From: DASUPK01 sp963833375
GTDB lineage: Bacteria; Actinomycetota; Thermoleophilia; Solirubrobacterales; 70-9
Length of the DNA stretch: 64,000 nucleotides
Assembly: GCA_963833375.1 (NCBI GenBank)
Contig: CAWHXR010000001.1
Coordinates: forward strand, 62,001 to 126,000
Direction: 5' to 3'
This document shows, in pieces, positions 9,947 to 18,814 of this stretch; positions within the stretch are counted from its first letter, which is position 1; the number at the start of each line of letters is the position of its first letter. The translations under genes and the position numbers were made by a program. The notes under the pieces were generated by a model, which did no database searches, was not told where the DNA came from, and saw only the letters and a program-made list of their open reading frames with translations.

Positions 9947-11656
9947 ATGGCCACCCGGCCAAAGGACGAGGCGCAGGCAGAGGGCGCGGAGGGCACCTCC
10001 AACGGCGCGTCCGAGGCCGAGCAGCGGGCTGCGGTCGAAGAGGACCTCCACCGCTACATCGCCCCCGTCGTCGGGCCCGATGACGAGCGGGTGATCACCG
10101 ACTCGGGCATCGAGATCAAGCGCCTCTACGAGGAGGACGACGTCGCACCCGGGCTTCAGGAGCGGCTCGGGGACCCGGGCGAGTACCCCTTCACCCGCGG
10201 CATCCATCCCGGCATGTACCGCGACCGGCTCTGGACGATGCGCCAGTACGCCGGCTTCGCCAGCCCGGAGGACACCAACGAGCGCTACCGCTATCTGACC
10301 GAGCATGGCTCCACCGGGCTCTCGATGGCCTTCGACCTGCCGACCCAGCTCGGCCGCGACTCCGACGACCCGCTCTGCCAGGGCGAGGTCGGCCGCACCG
10401 GCGTTCCGATCGACACGATCGAGGACATGCGGATCTGCTTCGACCAGATCTCGCTGGCCGAGGTCTCGACCTCGATGACGATCAACGCTCCCGCCGCGAT
10501 CCTGCTGCTGCTCTACGAGCTGGTCGGCGACGAGCAGGGGGTCCCGTCGAAGGAGCTGCGCGGCACGGTCCAGAACGACGTGCTCAAGGAGTACATCTCG
10601 CGCGGCAACTACATCTACCCGCCCGAGCCGACGATGCGGCTGACGACCGACATCTTCGCCTACTGCAACGAGAACGTCCCGAAGTGGAACACGATCTCGA
10701 TCTCCGGCTACCACATCCGCGAGAAGGGCTGCTCGGCCGTGCAGGAGGTCGCCTTCACGCTCGCCAACGCGATCGCCTACGTGGAGGGCGGGATCGCCAC
10801 GGGCCTCGACGTCAACAAGTTCGGGCAGCGGCTCGCCTTCTTCTTCAACGGCCACAACAACGTCTTCCAGGAGATCGCCAAGTTCCGGGCCGTCCGCCGG
10901 ATGTGGGCGAAGATCATGAAGGAGCGCTTCGGCGCGACCGAGGAGCGGGCGCAGATGATCCGCTTCCACACGCAGACCGGCGGCGTCACCCTCCAGGCGC
11001 AGCAGCCCGAGGTGAACATCATCCGCGTGGCGCTGCAGGGCTTCGCCGCGGTCGCCGGCGGCACCCAATCACTCCATACCAACGGCTTCGACGAGGCGCT
11101 CGCGCTTCCCAGCGAGCGCTCCGCCCGGATCGCGCTTCGCACCCAGCAGGTCCTCGCGCACGAGTCCGGCGTCGCCGACACGGTCGACCCCTTCGCCGGC
11201 TCCTACTTCGTGGAGTCGCTGACCGACGAGATCGAGGAGCGCTCCTGGGAGCTGATGAAGAAGGTGGAGGAGCTCGGTGGCTCGGTCAACGCGCTCGAGT
11301 TCATGCAGCGCGAGATCGAGGAGTCGGCGGCCTCCTACCACGAGCGCTACCGGACGGGCCAGGACATCGTCGTCGGGGTCAACAAGTACGTCACCGACCA
11401 AGTCGACGACGTGGACATCCTCAAGGTTGACCCGGAGTCCGAGAGGCGCCAGCTCGAGCGGCTCGCCAAGTTCAAGGCCAACCGCGACCAGGAGGCGCTC
11501 GATCAGAAGCTCGAGGAGCTCCGCGAGGTGGCCCGCGGCGACGGCAACCTGCTCTACCCGATCAGGGAGGCGCTGCGGGCCGGCGGGTCGATCGGTGAGG
11601 TCTGCAACGCGATGCGCGACGTCTTCGGCGAGTACCGCGGCGGCGCGTTCTTCTAG
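9947..11656 (+). CDS. Acyl-CoA mutase (methylmalonyl-CoA mutase) large subunit without B12 domain
   Basis: 569 aa, ATG start. It contains the catalytic TIM barrel of B12-dependent acyl-CoA mutases: YPFTRGIHPGMYRDRLWTMR, QYAGF near 100, GLSMAFDLPTQLGRD, ISISGYHIREKG and SLHTNGFDEALALPSE. The C-terminal cobalamin-binding domain (DxHxxG) is absent, so a separate small B12-binding subunit, not in this window, must complete it. The carboxylase beta gene next door supports methylmalonyl-CoA to succinyl-CoA conversion. Isobutyryl- or 2-hydroxyisobutyryl-CoA mutases share this two-subunit layout and remain possible. Confidence 0.88.
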   Translation: MATRPKDEAQAEGAEGTSNGASEAEQRAAVEEDLHRYIAPVVGPDDERVITDSGIEIKRLYEEDDVAPGLQERLGDPGEYPFTRGIHPGMYRDRLWTMRQYAGFASPEDTNERYRYLTEHGSTGLSMAFDLPTQLGRDSDDPLCQGEVGRTGVPIDTIEDMRICFDQISLAEVSTSMTINAPAAILLLLYELVGDEQGVPSKELRGTVQNDVLKEYISRGNYIYPPEPTMRLTTDIFAYCNENVPKWNTISISGYHIREKGCSAVQEVAFTLANAIAYVEGGIATGLDVNKFGQRLAFFFNGHNNVFQEIAKFRAVRRMWAKIMKERFGATEERAQMIRFHTQTGGVTLQAQQPEVNIIRVALQGFAAVAGGTQSLHTNGFDEALALPSERSARIALRTQQVLAHESGVADTVDPFAGSYFVESLTDEIEERSWELMKKVEELGGSVNALEFMQREIEESAASYHERYRTGQDIVVGVNKYVTDQVDDVDILKVDPESERRQLERLAKFKANRDQEALDQKLEELREVARGDGNLLYPIREALRAGGSIGEVCNAMRDVFGEYRGGAFF

Positions 11657-11779
11657 TCCGAGGCATCGAACAAGCGCCTAGGCACCGAATTTTGCGAACG
11701 CAGGTCGCTTTGAGGCGCGACGGCATCTGGGCTGACTGACGGATCGGGAGGGCCCGGCCGTCCGTAGAATCGCCGGGCC

Positions 11780-13348
11780 ATGAGAGAGAAGAACCCGGTC
11801 ACCCACGAGGAGAAGCTCGCCTACCTGCGCGAGCTGCGCGACGAGGCGCTCCACGCAGGCTCCGAGGAAGCGGTCGAGAAGCAGCACGCCAAGGGCAAGC
11901 TCACGGCCAGGGAGCGGATCGGGAAGCTGCTCGACCCGGGCTCCTTCGAGGAGCTCGACACCTTCGTCCGTCACCGCACCCACGAATTCGAGATGGACAA
12001 GCGACGGCCCTACGGCGACGCCGTCGTGACCGGTTACGGCACGATCGACGGCCGCACTGTCTTCGTCTTCTCGCAGGACTTCACGGTCTTCGGAGGCTCG
12101 CTCGGCGAGGTGATGGCCGAGAAGATGTGCAAGGTCATGGACCTGGCCGCGAAGGTCGGGGCACCGGTGATCGGCATCAACGACTCCGGCGGCGCGCGGA
12201 TCCAGGAGGGCGTCGTCTCGCTCGGCGCCTACGGCGACGTCTTCGTGCGCAACGTGCAGTGCTCCGGCGTGATCCCGCAGATCAGCCTGATCATGGGGCC
12301 GTGCGCCGGCGGCGCCGTCTACTCCCCCGCGATGACCGACTTCATCTTCATGGTCAAGGAGACCTCGCACATGTTCATCACGGGCCCGGAGGTGATCAAG
12401 ACCGTGACGGGCGAGGAGGTCGAATTCGAGGAGCTCGGCGGCGCGATGAGCCACAACACCAAGTCGGGCGTCGCCCACTTCGCCGCGGACAACGAGGAGC
12501 AGTGCCTGGAGGACGTCCGCTACCTGATGAGCTTCCTGCCGCTCAACAACCTCGAGCTGCCGCCGCGGGTCGAGCCGACCGACGATCCAGATCGGGAGGA
12601 CCCCGAGCTCGACACGCTCGTCCCGGACGATCCCCAGAAGCCCTACGACATGCGCGAGGTCATCTCACGGATCGTCGACGACGGCGAGTTCTTCGAGGTC
12701 CACGAGCATTTCGCCCAGAACATCGTCTGCGGGTTCTCTCGCCTGGACGGCCATCCCGTCGGGGTTGTCGGCAACCAGCCCAATCATCTCGCGGGGGTGC
12801 TCGACATCGAGTCCTCGGAGAAGGCGGCCCGCTTCGTTCGCACCTGCGACGCCTTCAACGTGCCTCTGCTCACCTTCACAGACGTCCCGGGATTCCTGCC
12901 CGGCACCTCTCAGGAATGGGGCGGGATCATCCGGCACGGCGCCAAGCTGCTCTACGCCTTCACCGAGGCGACGGTGCCGAAGCTGACGGTCGTGACGCGC
13001 AAGGCGTACGGGGGCGCCTACGACGTCATGAACTCCAAGCACATGCTGGCCGACTTCAACTTCGCCTGGCCGACCGCCGAGGTCGCGGTGATGGGCCCCG
13101 AGGGCGCGGTCAACATCATCTACCGCCGCGACCTGGCGAAGTCGCCGACGCCCGACGAGCGCCGCTCGAAGCTGATCGACGACTACAAGGCGCACTTCGC
13201 GAACCCCTATTCGGCGGCCGAGCGCGGCTACATCGACGACGTGATCGAGCCGCACCAGACGCGCCCGAAGCTGATCCGCGCGCTTCGCACGCTGCAGACG
13301 AAGCGCGTCGAGCAGCCGAAGCGCAAGCACGGCAACATCCCGCTCTGA
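11780..13348 (+). CDS. pccB: Acyl-CoA (propionyl-CoA) carboxylase beta subunit, carboxyltransferase
   Basis: 522 aa, ATG start. Two crotonase-like halves: the N-terminal half has GRTVFVFSQDFTVFGGSLGE, NDSGGARIQEGV and GPCAGGAVYSPA (oxyanion loop), and the C-terminal half has GNQPNHLAGVLD, FTDVPGFLPG and RKAYGGAYDVM. It moves carboxyl from biotin to propionyl- or acetyl-CoA. The cognate biotin subunit is probably the one at 23 kb. Its TGA overlaps the ATG of a 78-aa epsilon-like gene. Together with the mutase upstream and sucCD downstream this implies propionyl-CoA assimilation; acetyl-CoA cannot be ruled out as substrate. Confidence 0.9.
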   Translation: MREKNPVTHEEKLAYLRELRDEALHAGSEEAVEKQHAKGKLTARERIGKLLDPGSFEELDTFVRHRTHEFEMDKRRPYGDAVVTGYGTIDGRTVFVFSQDFTVFGGSLGEVMAEKMCKVMDLAAKVGAPVIGINDSGGARIQEGVVSLGAYGDVFVRNVQCSGVIPQISLIMGPCAGGAVYSPAMTDFIFMVKETSHMFITGPEVIKTVTGEEVEFEELGGAMSHNTKSGVAHFAADNEEQCLEDVRYLMSFLPLNNLELPPRVEPTDDPDREDPELDTLVPDDPQKPYDMREVISRIVDDGEFFEVHEHFAQNIVCGFSRLDGHPVGVVGNQPNHLAGVLDIESSEKAARFVRTCDAFNVPLLTFTDVPGFLPGTSQEWGGIIRHGAKLLYAFTEATVPKLTVVTRKAYGGAYDVMNSKHMLADFNFAWPTAEVAVMGPEGAVNIIYRRDLAKSPTPDERRSKLIDDYKAHFANPYSAAERGYIDDVIEPHQTRPKLIRALRTLQTKRVEQPKRKHGNIPL

Positions 13349-13584
13349 TGGCGGGCAAGAACGGCAAGGGCCAGCCACCGCGGCCCAGGATCGAGATTCA
13401 GAGCAGCGCGGCCGCCCCCGACGAGGCGGCGGCGATCGCCGCGGCCCTCGAGCGGTTCCTCTGGGAGACCGCGCCGGGCCCCGGTGCCGCCGAGGTGAGC
13501 CGCTGGCAACAGGCCGCGCTCCGCGAGGGCGTTGAGGGCCGCTCCGGCCTGGGGAGCGGCTGGGGGATTGCGCCCGGCACGTGA
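13348..13584 (+). CDS. Small acyl-CoA carboxylase epsilon-like subunit
   Basis: 78 aa; its ATG overlaps the stop of the carboxylase beta gene (TGATG), which indicates translational coupling. The short protein has a basic Gly/Pro start, a strand-like RIEIQSSA, a helix DEAAAIAAALERFLWE, and a C-terminal W-x-x-x-A-L-R-E segment (SRWQQAALREGVEG). Actinobacterial acyl-CoA carboxylases often have such a small, weakly conserved epsilon subunit that binds beta and raises activity. The assignment rests on position, size and the helix-plus-tryptophan pattern, not on strong sequence identity. Confidence 0.7.
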   Translation: MAGKNGKGQPPRPRIEIQSSAAAPDEAAAIAAALERFLWETAPGPGAAEVSRWQQAALREGVEGRSGLGSGWGIAPGT

Positions 13585-13660
13585 CGCGGGCTTGCCAGCC
13601 GAGCGCTTGTGCAATAGAACACACGGCGCAAACAATCGCTGCTGATGAAGAGGAGGGCTC

Positions 13661-13870
13661 GTGGCCGTCGTAAAGATCATCGAGCTGGTCGGAAGCTCCA
13701 AGAAGTCTTCGGATGACGCCGCACAGCAGGCGTTGAAGCAGGCGCAGAGCTCGCTTCGGAACATCCGCGCGATCGACGTCGTCTCCACCGGGCTTCGCGG
13801 TGAGAACCTCGATGAGTGGCGCGCCCACGTCCGGGTCGCGTTCCTGGTCGAGGGCACGGACGTCGACTGA
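13661..13870 (+). CDS. Dodecin family flavin-binding protein
   Basis: 69 aa, GTG start. Almost the full dodecin signature is present: VVKIIELVGSSKKSSDDAAQQAL, then LRNIRAIDVVSTGL and a terminal strand WRAHVRVAFLVE. Dodecins form hollow 12-mers that store riboflavin, FMN or CoA in the cytoplasm. The usual Trp (NIRWF) that stacks on flavin is replaced by Ala (NIRAI), so flavin binding may be weaker or the ligand different. A GC-rich hairpin follows the stop. Confidence 0.9.
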   Translation: MAVVKIIELVGSSKKSSDDAAQQALKQAQSSLRNIRAIDVVSTGLRGENLDEWRAHVRVAFLVEGTDVD

Positions 13871-13881
13871 GCTTGGGAGGA

Positions 13882-13924
13882 GGGGCGGCGGCGGGCGGCG
13901 GCAGGGCGGGGCCCGCCGCCCCTT
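13882..13924 (+). terminator. GC-rich hairpin after the dodecin gene
   Basis: GGGGCGGCGG near 13882 pairs with CCGCCGCCCC ending at about 13922, followed only by CTTGAT rather than a long T run. It probably ends the carboxylase/dodecin transcripts, but the tail is weak for intrinsic termination. Confidence 0.45.
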
Positions 13925-13981
13925 GATCCCGCTCCTCGACCAGCTACGCTGACCTCCAGGAGCGATCAAGGGGAGGGCGTC

Positions 13982-14809
13982 ATGTGCGGAAGGACCCGCG
14001 CGAAGGGACAAAGCCGGAATCTCTTGCGAGTCACGCTGCTGGCTGCGGCGGGAGTCCTCCTGACCTGCGGCTCCGCCGGCGCGACCTCCCTCTCGTACAC
14101 CTTCGACTCGGACAATCAGGGCTGGCAGCAGAGCCAGGACGGGATCTCGTACTCGGCGGCGGGATTCCAGCCGACCGGCGGCAATCCTGGAGGTCGGCTG
14201 ACGGCTGTGGACACGGGCCGTGAGACCGGCTGTCCTGGACTGACGAACTGCAACCTCCTCTACTTCGCTCAGCCCGATGGTGCCGCACCTGGACTACGGC
14301 GGCGTCGCCTCCTTCGACCTGCGCTCGAGCGTCAATCCGGGGTTCGCCGCGGAGCTGCTGCTCTTTCCGAACGGCCCGGACTATCTGGACGGGCTGATCG
14401 CTGAGACCGGCGGGACGACCTACCACCATCTCTCGATCACGCTGGCGGAGTCATCGAACTGGTCCGTCTGTCCCTACGCCGGCGGTACCTGCACGGCTGC
14501 GACCAAGAAGTCAGGCTTCAGGGGCTTGATCGCGTCCAGCGACCAGATCGCGGTGATGGCGGACGTCGGGCCGAACGGGACCGGTGAGAGATACGACCTG
14601 GACAACGTCACGCTCACCGACGGCCCGACCCCGGCGGCGCCGCCACCGCACCCGGCGGCGCCGCCACCGCACCCGGTGACGAAGCCAAGAAGAAGAACAA
14701 GACGCAGCAGCAGCAGCAGAAGTGCAAGAACAAGAAGAGGAAGCACCACGCCACGTCGGCGAAGAAGTGCAAGCAGGACCACGCCGCGGGCGCACTGCTC
14801 AGAGGCTGA
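13982..14809 (+). pseudogene. Frameshifted secreted protein with laminin-B-like domain and Lys/Gln/Cys tail
   Basis: The 5' frame encodes a signal peptide (LLRVTLLAAAGVLLTCGSAGA) and SLSYTFDSDNQGWQQSQDG, typical of laminin-B or choice-of-anchor beta sandwiches. Near 14275 the sense reading moves to another frame (DYGGVASFDLRSSVNPGF through RYDLDNVTLTDGP), then within a tandem 21-bp repeat near 14650 returns to the first frame, giving AKKKNKTQQQQQKCKNKKRK and the stop at 14807. Two compensating shifts are needed, so the intact protein is not made unless recoding occurs. The tail is like that of the 4672 gene. The 3' end overlaps the convergent cyclodeaminase-family gene by 11 bp. Confidence 0.65.
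14631..14675 (+). repeat. Tandem 21-bp repeat (two copies) in the linker of the 13982 gene
   Basis: A 21-bp GC-only-rich unit beginning CCGGCGGCGCCG occurs twice in a row. It encodes seven residues per unit (Pro/Ala-rich in one frame, Ala/Thr/Pro/Gly in another) and spans the point where the second frameshift must lie. Confidence 0.7.
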
Positions 14810-15746
14810 CCACCGGCGCGTCGATCCCTCCCTCGCGCCAGCGCTCGTAGACGGCCTGGCAGATCGCCAGGTCCTGGATCGCCAGGCCGGTCGAGTCGAA
14901 CAGGGTGGTGTCCTCGGCAGCCAGGCGTCCCTTCGCGCTGCCGACGAGCACGTCTCCCAGCTGACTCACGTCCTCGCGCTTGATCGCACGCGCCTCGACG
15001 GCGTTCGCGAGCTCCCCGCCGCCGCTCGCCTGCTCCCACTCGTCGCAGAAGAGATGGCAGCGCTCGATCGCCCCTAGCTCGACCTCCTGCTTGCCGTGCG
15101 CGTCCGCCCCGAGCACCGCGATGTGCTGCCCCGCCCGCAGGTCGCCGGCGAGGATCACCGGCTCGTTCCCCGGCGTCACCGTGACCACCACGTCCTGGGC
15201 CGCCGCCTCGGCGCGCTCGCCCACCGCCCATCCGAGCTCGGCGGCGAGCGCCTGCGCGACGCCGGCGCGCAGATCCGCGCAGACACCAGGGCCATACCCG
15301 CTCGCGGCCAGGCAGCGGGCCGCCCAGGCCCCGTTGACCCCGCAGCCGATGATCCCGACGGAGCTCGCGCCCGCCGCCGCAAGCGCCCGGGCCGAGACGG
15401 CGGCCGCCGCCCCCGTCCGCAGAGAAGTCACCGACGAGCATTCGATCACCGCGAGCTCCTCGCCGGTCTCCGCGTCGGAGAGCAGGACCTCGCCGCGGAC
15501 CACCGGCAGGCCCCTGGCGCTGTTGCCGGGAAAGGAGGTGACCCACTTGAGCAGCGCGAGGCCGTCCCCCAGGGCCGGCATCGCCCGGAAGTCGCCGTAC
15601 GGCGGGCTGTCGAGATAGACCTTGGCGGGCATCTGCCACTCGCCGCGGCCATAGCGCTCGAACGCCGTCCGGGTGCGCTCGACGGCCGTCTCGGGGTCGA
15701 TCGCCCCGAACACCGCCTCGCCGGAGATCACGGGAACCTCGGTCAC
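14799..15746 (-). CDS. Ornithine cyclodeaminase / mu-crystallin family NAD(P)-binding protein
   Basis: 315 aa, ATG start. Characteristic features: the N-terminal dimerisation part with MPAKVYLDSPPYGDFRAMPA, the LLKWVTSFPGNSARGLPVVRG strand, the catalytic region TSLRTGAAAAVSARALA, and a Rossmann motif GIIGCGVNGAWA near 130. DSTGLAIQDLAICQAVYE closes the protein as in the family. Members are ornithine cyclodeaminases, alanine dehydrogenases or ketimine and pyrroline-2-carboxylate reductases; which applies is not decided by sequence. It is convergent with the broken secreted gene. Confidence 0.85.
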   Translation of the reverse strand: MTEVPVISGEAVFGAIDPETAVERTRTAFERYGRGEWQMPAKVYLDSPPYGDFRAMPALGDGLALLKWVTSFPGNSARGLPVVRGEVLLSDAETGEELAVIECSSVTSLRTGAAAAVSARALAAAGASSVGIIGCGVNGAWAARCLAASGYGPGVCADLRAGVAQALAAELGWAVGERAEAAAQDVVVTVTPGNEPVILAGDLRAGQHIAVLGADAHGKQEVELGAIERCHLFCDEWEQASGGGELANAVEARAIKREDVSQLGDVLVGSAKGRLAAEDTTLFDSTGLAIQDLAICQAVYERWREGGIDAPVVSL

Positions 15747-15845
15747 GCGCCGATTCTGTCGCGAGAGCGCGAATCAGGGGGCACCGATGAGTCTCGGCAT
15801 GCGCGAGGGTCTCAACTGGTGAACTCAGAGACGAGAGGAGCCGGC

Positions 15846-15971
15846 ATGCTCGAGGAGATCGAGCAGGACGAGAAGGGGATCTCGCTGGACCCGTCCGGCC
15901 CCAGGGTGGCCTGGTTCAAGGACCCCGCCGGCAACATCCTCGCGGTCACCGAGCTGGACGCAGCCGCATAA
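15846..15971 (+). pseudogene. C-terminal fragment of a VOC/glyoxalase gene
   Basis: Only 41 codons remain, reading GPRVAWFKDPAGNILAVTEL, which is the closing beta-alpha-beta element of VOC proteins (AWFKDPDGNIL). The N-terminal four fifths are missing and I see no matching sequence upstream. It is probably a deletion remnant just before the sulfite reductase gene. Confidence 0.55.
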
Positions 15972-15973
15972 AC

Positions 15974-15992
15974 ACCTGAAACTCGATCAGGT
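15974..15992. promoter_or_regulatory. Inverted repeat upstream of the sulfite reductase operon
   Basis: ACCTGA and TCAGGT, separated by 7 bp, lie about 65-83 bp upstream of the sulfite reductase ATG and just past the VOC fragment stop. A -10-like TAGATT follows at about 15996. It may be an operator for sulfur control. It does not match the spacing of the Rrf2-type palindrome at 21946. Confidence 0.3.
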
Positions 15993-16056
15993 TTGCTAGA
16001 TTGGGCGGGCGATATCCGCCGGGCAAGGCTACGTCTACGAAAGGAAGCCGGTTTTC

Positions 16057-17982
16057 ATGGAGCCTGTCTCCGCCCCTGAGAAGACGGGTGACGCCGCCAA
16101 CGGCGCTCCCGCGAAGCCCAAGAAGACCGTCGATCCCGCCGAGCTCAAGCAGGAACCGGGCAAGAAGCAGCACGGCAAGGGCAGGCGCGGCTCGCTCGAG
16201 AACCCCGAGGTCTACGACAACGTTCCCGGGCACGTGATCCCGATCCTCGAGCGGGAATTCGACGACTTCGACACCGAGGCGGCCAGCTTCCTGCGCGGCG
16301 AGCAGACCGAGGAGCAGTTCATCGGCTTCCGCCTCAAGCAAGGCGTCTACGGCCAGCGCCAGCCCGACGTGCAGATGATCCGCGTCAAGCTTCCCTACGG
16401 CGGAGTCAGCCCGGAGCAGATGGAGGCCTTCGCGGACGCGATCGAGGAGCTCGCGCCGCTCAACAAGGGCCACATCACGACCCGCCAGAACATCCAGATC
16501 CACCACATCCCGCTGGCGGACGCCGCCGAGTTCATCCGGCAGATCAGCCAGGCGGGCCTCTCCTCACGAGAGGGCTGCGGCAACACGATCCGCAACGTCA
16601 CCGGAGACCCGTGGGCGGGCGTCGCCGAGGACGAGCCATTCGACGTCACTCCCTATGCCGCCGCGTACGCGCGCTACTTCGTCCGCCACCCGACCACCCA
16701 GCTGATGCCGCGCAAGGTGAAGACGGCGTTCAGCGCGAGCGACGCCGACCGGGCGATCACCGAGATCCACGACGTCGGCTTCATCCCCAGGGTGAAGGAG
16801 ATCGGCGGCAAGCAGGTCCGTGGCGTCGAGGTCAAGATCGGCGGCGGCACCTCGATCCAGCCACGGGTCGCCCCCACCCTCTACGACTTCGTCGAGCTCG
16901 ACAACGGCGACTACCTCAAGGTCACCGAAGCGGCTTTGCGGATCTTCGACCGCCAGGAGTGGCTGCGCGAGAACCGCATGCGCGCCCGGATCAAGGTCCT
17001 GGTCGACAAGATCGGGATGGACGCCTTCCGCGAGATGGTCGAAGAGGAACTGAAGGGCGACTGGGTCGACGACCGCGACTTCTCGATCGACCACCTGCTC
17101 TTCGTCCACGACGAGCAGGCCAACGCGCCCTCCGTCCCGGAGAGCTACGGGTCGCCCAACGGCGACAAGAGCGAGTTCGACGCCTGGGTCGATTCCAACG
17201 TCCAGCCCCAGCGCCAGGAGGGCTTCGTCACCGCCACCATCAAGGTGACCCGCGGCGATCTCACCCCGGAGCAATTCCGCGGCCTCGCCGCGATCATGCG
17301 CGACTTCACCGGTGGCTACGCCCGCACGACCGTGCAGCAGAACCTGGTGCTGCGCTGGGTGCGGCCCGAGTCCCTCTACGACCTCTGGCTGCGCCTGAAG
17401 GAGCTTGGCCTCGGCGATTTCGGCGCCTTCCAGATCGGCGACGTGGTCAGCTGCCCCGGCACCGACAGCTGCAAGCTCGGGATCACGGCCTCGATGGGCC
17501 TCAACCGGGCCCTGCAGCAGCGGATCGAGGAGCTCGACATCACCGACCCGCTGACCAGGCAGATCCACATCAAGATGAGCGGCTGCCCGAACGGCTGCTC
17601 CCAGCACCACATCGCCACGATCGGCTTCTACGGGGCCTCGATCAAGGTCGGCGACCACACGATCCCCGCGTACATCCCCCACATCGCCGGCAACTTCGAG
17701 GGCGGCGGCGTGGTCTTCGGCCACCGGCTCAAGGCCCGGCTCCCCGCCAAGCGGGTCCCCGACGCCGTCGTACGCTGGATCCGCCACTACGAGGAGAACC
17801 GGAACGAGGGCGAGGACTTCAACGCCTTCGTCGATCGCACCGGCTTCGAAGCCTTCGAGGAGCTGATCTCGGACCTGAAGCTGCCGGTCGAGTTCAACGC
17901 CGACAACCTCATTCACTTCATCGACTGGAACCGCTCCGAGCCCTACAAGGTCGAGCGCGGCGAGGGAGAGTGCGCCGTCTAG
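16057..17982 (+). CDS. sir: Ferredoxin-dependent sulfite reductase (sulfite/nitrite reductase hemoprotein)
   Basis: 641 aa, ATG start. It has duplicated ferredoxin-like and siroheme domains: NKGHITTRQNIQIHHIPL in the first half, and the 4Fe-4S/siroheme ligands CPGTDSCKLGIT and SGCPNGCSQHH in the second (four Cys in the C-x5-C and C-x3-C arrangement). It reduces sulfite to sulfide with six electrons from ferredoxin. Nitrite reductase is the alternative, but the next genes are APS reductase, ATP sulfurylase and APS kinase, which favours sulfite. The N-terminal 50 residues are a Lys/Pro-rich extension. Confidence 0.9.
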   Translation: MEPVSAPEKTGDAANGAPAKPKKTVDPAELKQEPGKKQHGKGRRGSLENPEVYDNVPGHVIPILEREFDDFDTEAASFLRGEQTEEQFIGFRLKQGVYGQRQPDVQMIRVKLPYGGVSPEQMEAFADAIEELAPLNKGHITTRQNIQIHHIPLADAAEFIRQISQAGLSSREGCGNTIRNVTGDPWAGVAEDEPFDVTPYAAAYARYFVRHPTTQLMPRKVKTAFSASDADRAITEIHDVGFIPRVKEIGGKQVRGVEVKIGGGTSIQPRVAPTLYDFVELDNGDYLKVTEAALRIFDRQEWLRENRMRARIKVLVDKIGMDAFREMVEEELKGDWVDDRDFSIDHLLFVHDEQANAPSVPESYGSPNGDKSEFDAWVDSNVQPQRQEGFVTATIKVTRGDLTPEQFRGLAAIMRDFTGGYARTTVQQNLVLRWVRPESLYDLWLRLKELGLGDFGAFQIGDVVSCPGTDSCKLGITASMGLNRALQQRIEELDITDPLTRQIHIKMSGCPNGCSQHHIATIGFYGASIKVGDHTIPAYIPHIAGNFEGGGVVFGHRLKARLPAKRVPDAVVRWIRHYEENRNEGEDFNAFVDRTGFEAFEELISDLKLPVEFNADNLIHFIDWNRSEPYKVERGEGECAV

Positions 17983-18813
17983 ATGGAGCCCACCGCGACG
18001 CAGGGACCACCCGGTACTGAGGCGGGCGGCAACGGCCGCAAGGGGATTCTGCACGAGGCCTCTGCAACACTGCCCGACCGCACGATGGCGCCGCCCACAA
18101 ACACCGGCGGCGGATCCACCGCCGAGCTGGACAGCCTCGGCTTCGACCCTGAGGTCGTTGCCACGGACCTTGAGGACGCGAGCGCCGAGGAGGCGCTGCG
18201 CTGGGCCCTGGACACGTTCAACCCGCGGATGTACATCGCCTGCTCGTTCCAGAAGACGAGCTCGGTGACGGTCCACATGGCTCACAGCATCAATCCGGAC
18301 GCGCGCTTCTTCTACCTGGACACCGACGTGCTCTTCCCCGAGACCTACGAGACCAAGAACCGCCTCCAGGAGCGCTACGGGATTCGCTTCCATCGCTACA
18401 GCTCGATCACCCTGGAGCAACAGAAGGGTCTCTACGGTGACGAGCTCTGGAGCCGCGACCCGGACGCCTGCTGCGGGATTCGCAAGGTCGAGCCGATGCG
18501 CTCGGCGCTCGCCGCGGTCGACCTCTGGGTCTCCGGGATCCGCCGCTCGGATTCGCAGACCAGGGCCGGGGCGCCGAAGTTCGGCTGGGACAAGCGCTTC
18601 GGCCTCTGGAAGCTCAACCCGCTCGCCGACTGGTCGGAGGAGCAGGTCTGGTCCTACGTCAGCAGGCACGAAATCCCGTACAACCCACTGCACGACCAGG
18701 GCTATCCCTCGATCGGCTGCACCCACTGCACCCGGAAGCCGGGGGCGGGCGAGGATGCCAGAGCCGGGCGCTGGGCCGGCCTCTCCAAGACCGAGTGCGG
18801 ACTGCACGGCTGA
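17983..18813 (+). CDS. cysH: Assimilatory adenylylsulfate (APS) reductase, 4Fe-4S type
   Basis: 276 aa; its ATG follows the sulfite reductase stop with no gap. PP-loop fold with the nucleotide-binding ACSFQKTSS region near 88. The two Cys pairs that bind the 4Fe-4S cluster are present (DACCGIRKVEP and GCTHCTRK), which marks use of APS rather than PAPS. The catalytic Cys is in the terminal KTECGLHG. It makes sulfite for the preceding gene product, with thioredoxin-type reductant. The first 45 residues are a low-complexity extension, so a shorter start is possible. Confidence 0.9.
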   Translation: MEPTATQGPPGTEAGGNGRKGILHEASATLPDRTMAPPTNTGGGSTAELDSLGFDPEVVATDLEDASAEEALRWALDTFNPRMYIACSFQKTSSVTVHMAHSINPDARFFYLDTDVLFPETYETKNRLQERYGIRFHRYSSITLEQQKGLYGDELWSRDPDACCGIRKVEPMRSALAAVDLWVSGIRRSDSQTRAGAPKFGWDKRFGLWKLNPLADWSEEQVWSYVSRHEIPYNPLHDQGYPSIGCTHCTRKPGAGEDARAGRWAGLSKTECGLHG

Positions 18814-18814
18814 T

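Noticed and set aside
15096..15971. Long plus-strand reading ending in a VOC fragment
   Set aside because: Only the last 41 codons are protein-like; the rest is antisense to the cyclodeaminase-family gene.
15972..16056. SAM or other riboswitch before the sulfite reductase gene
   Set aside because: The leader is under 90 nt and lacks the conserved cores of S-box or SAM-II/IV elements; only a short inverted repeat is present.
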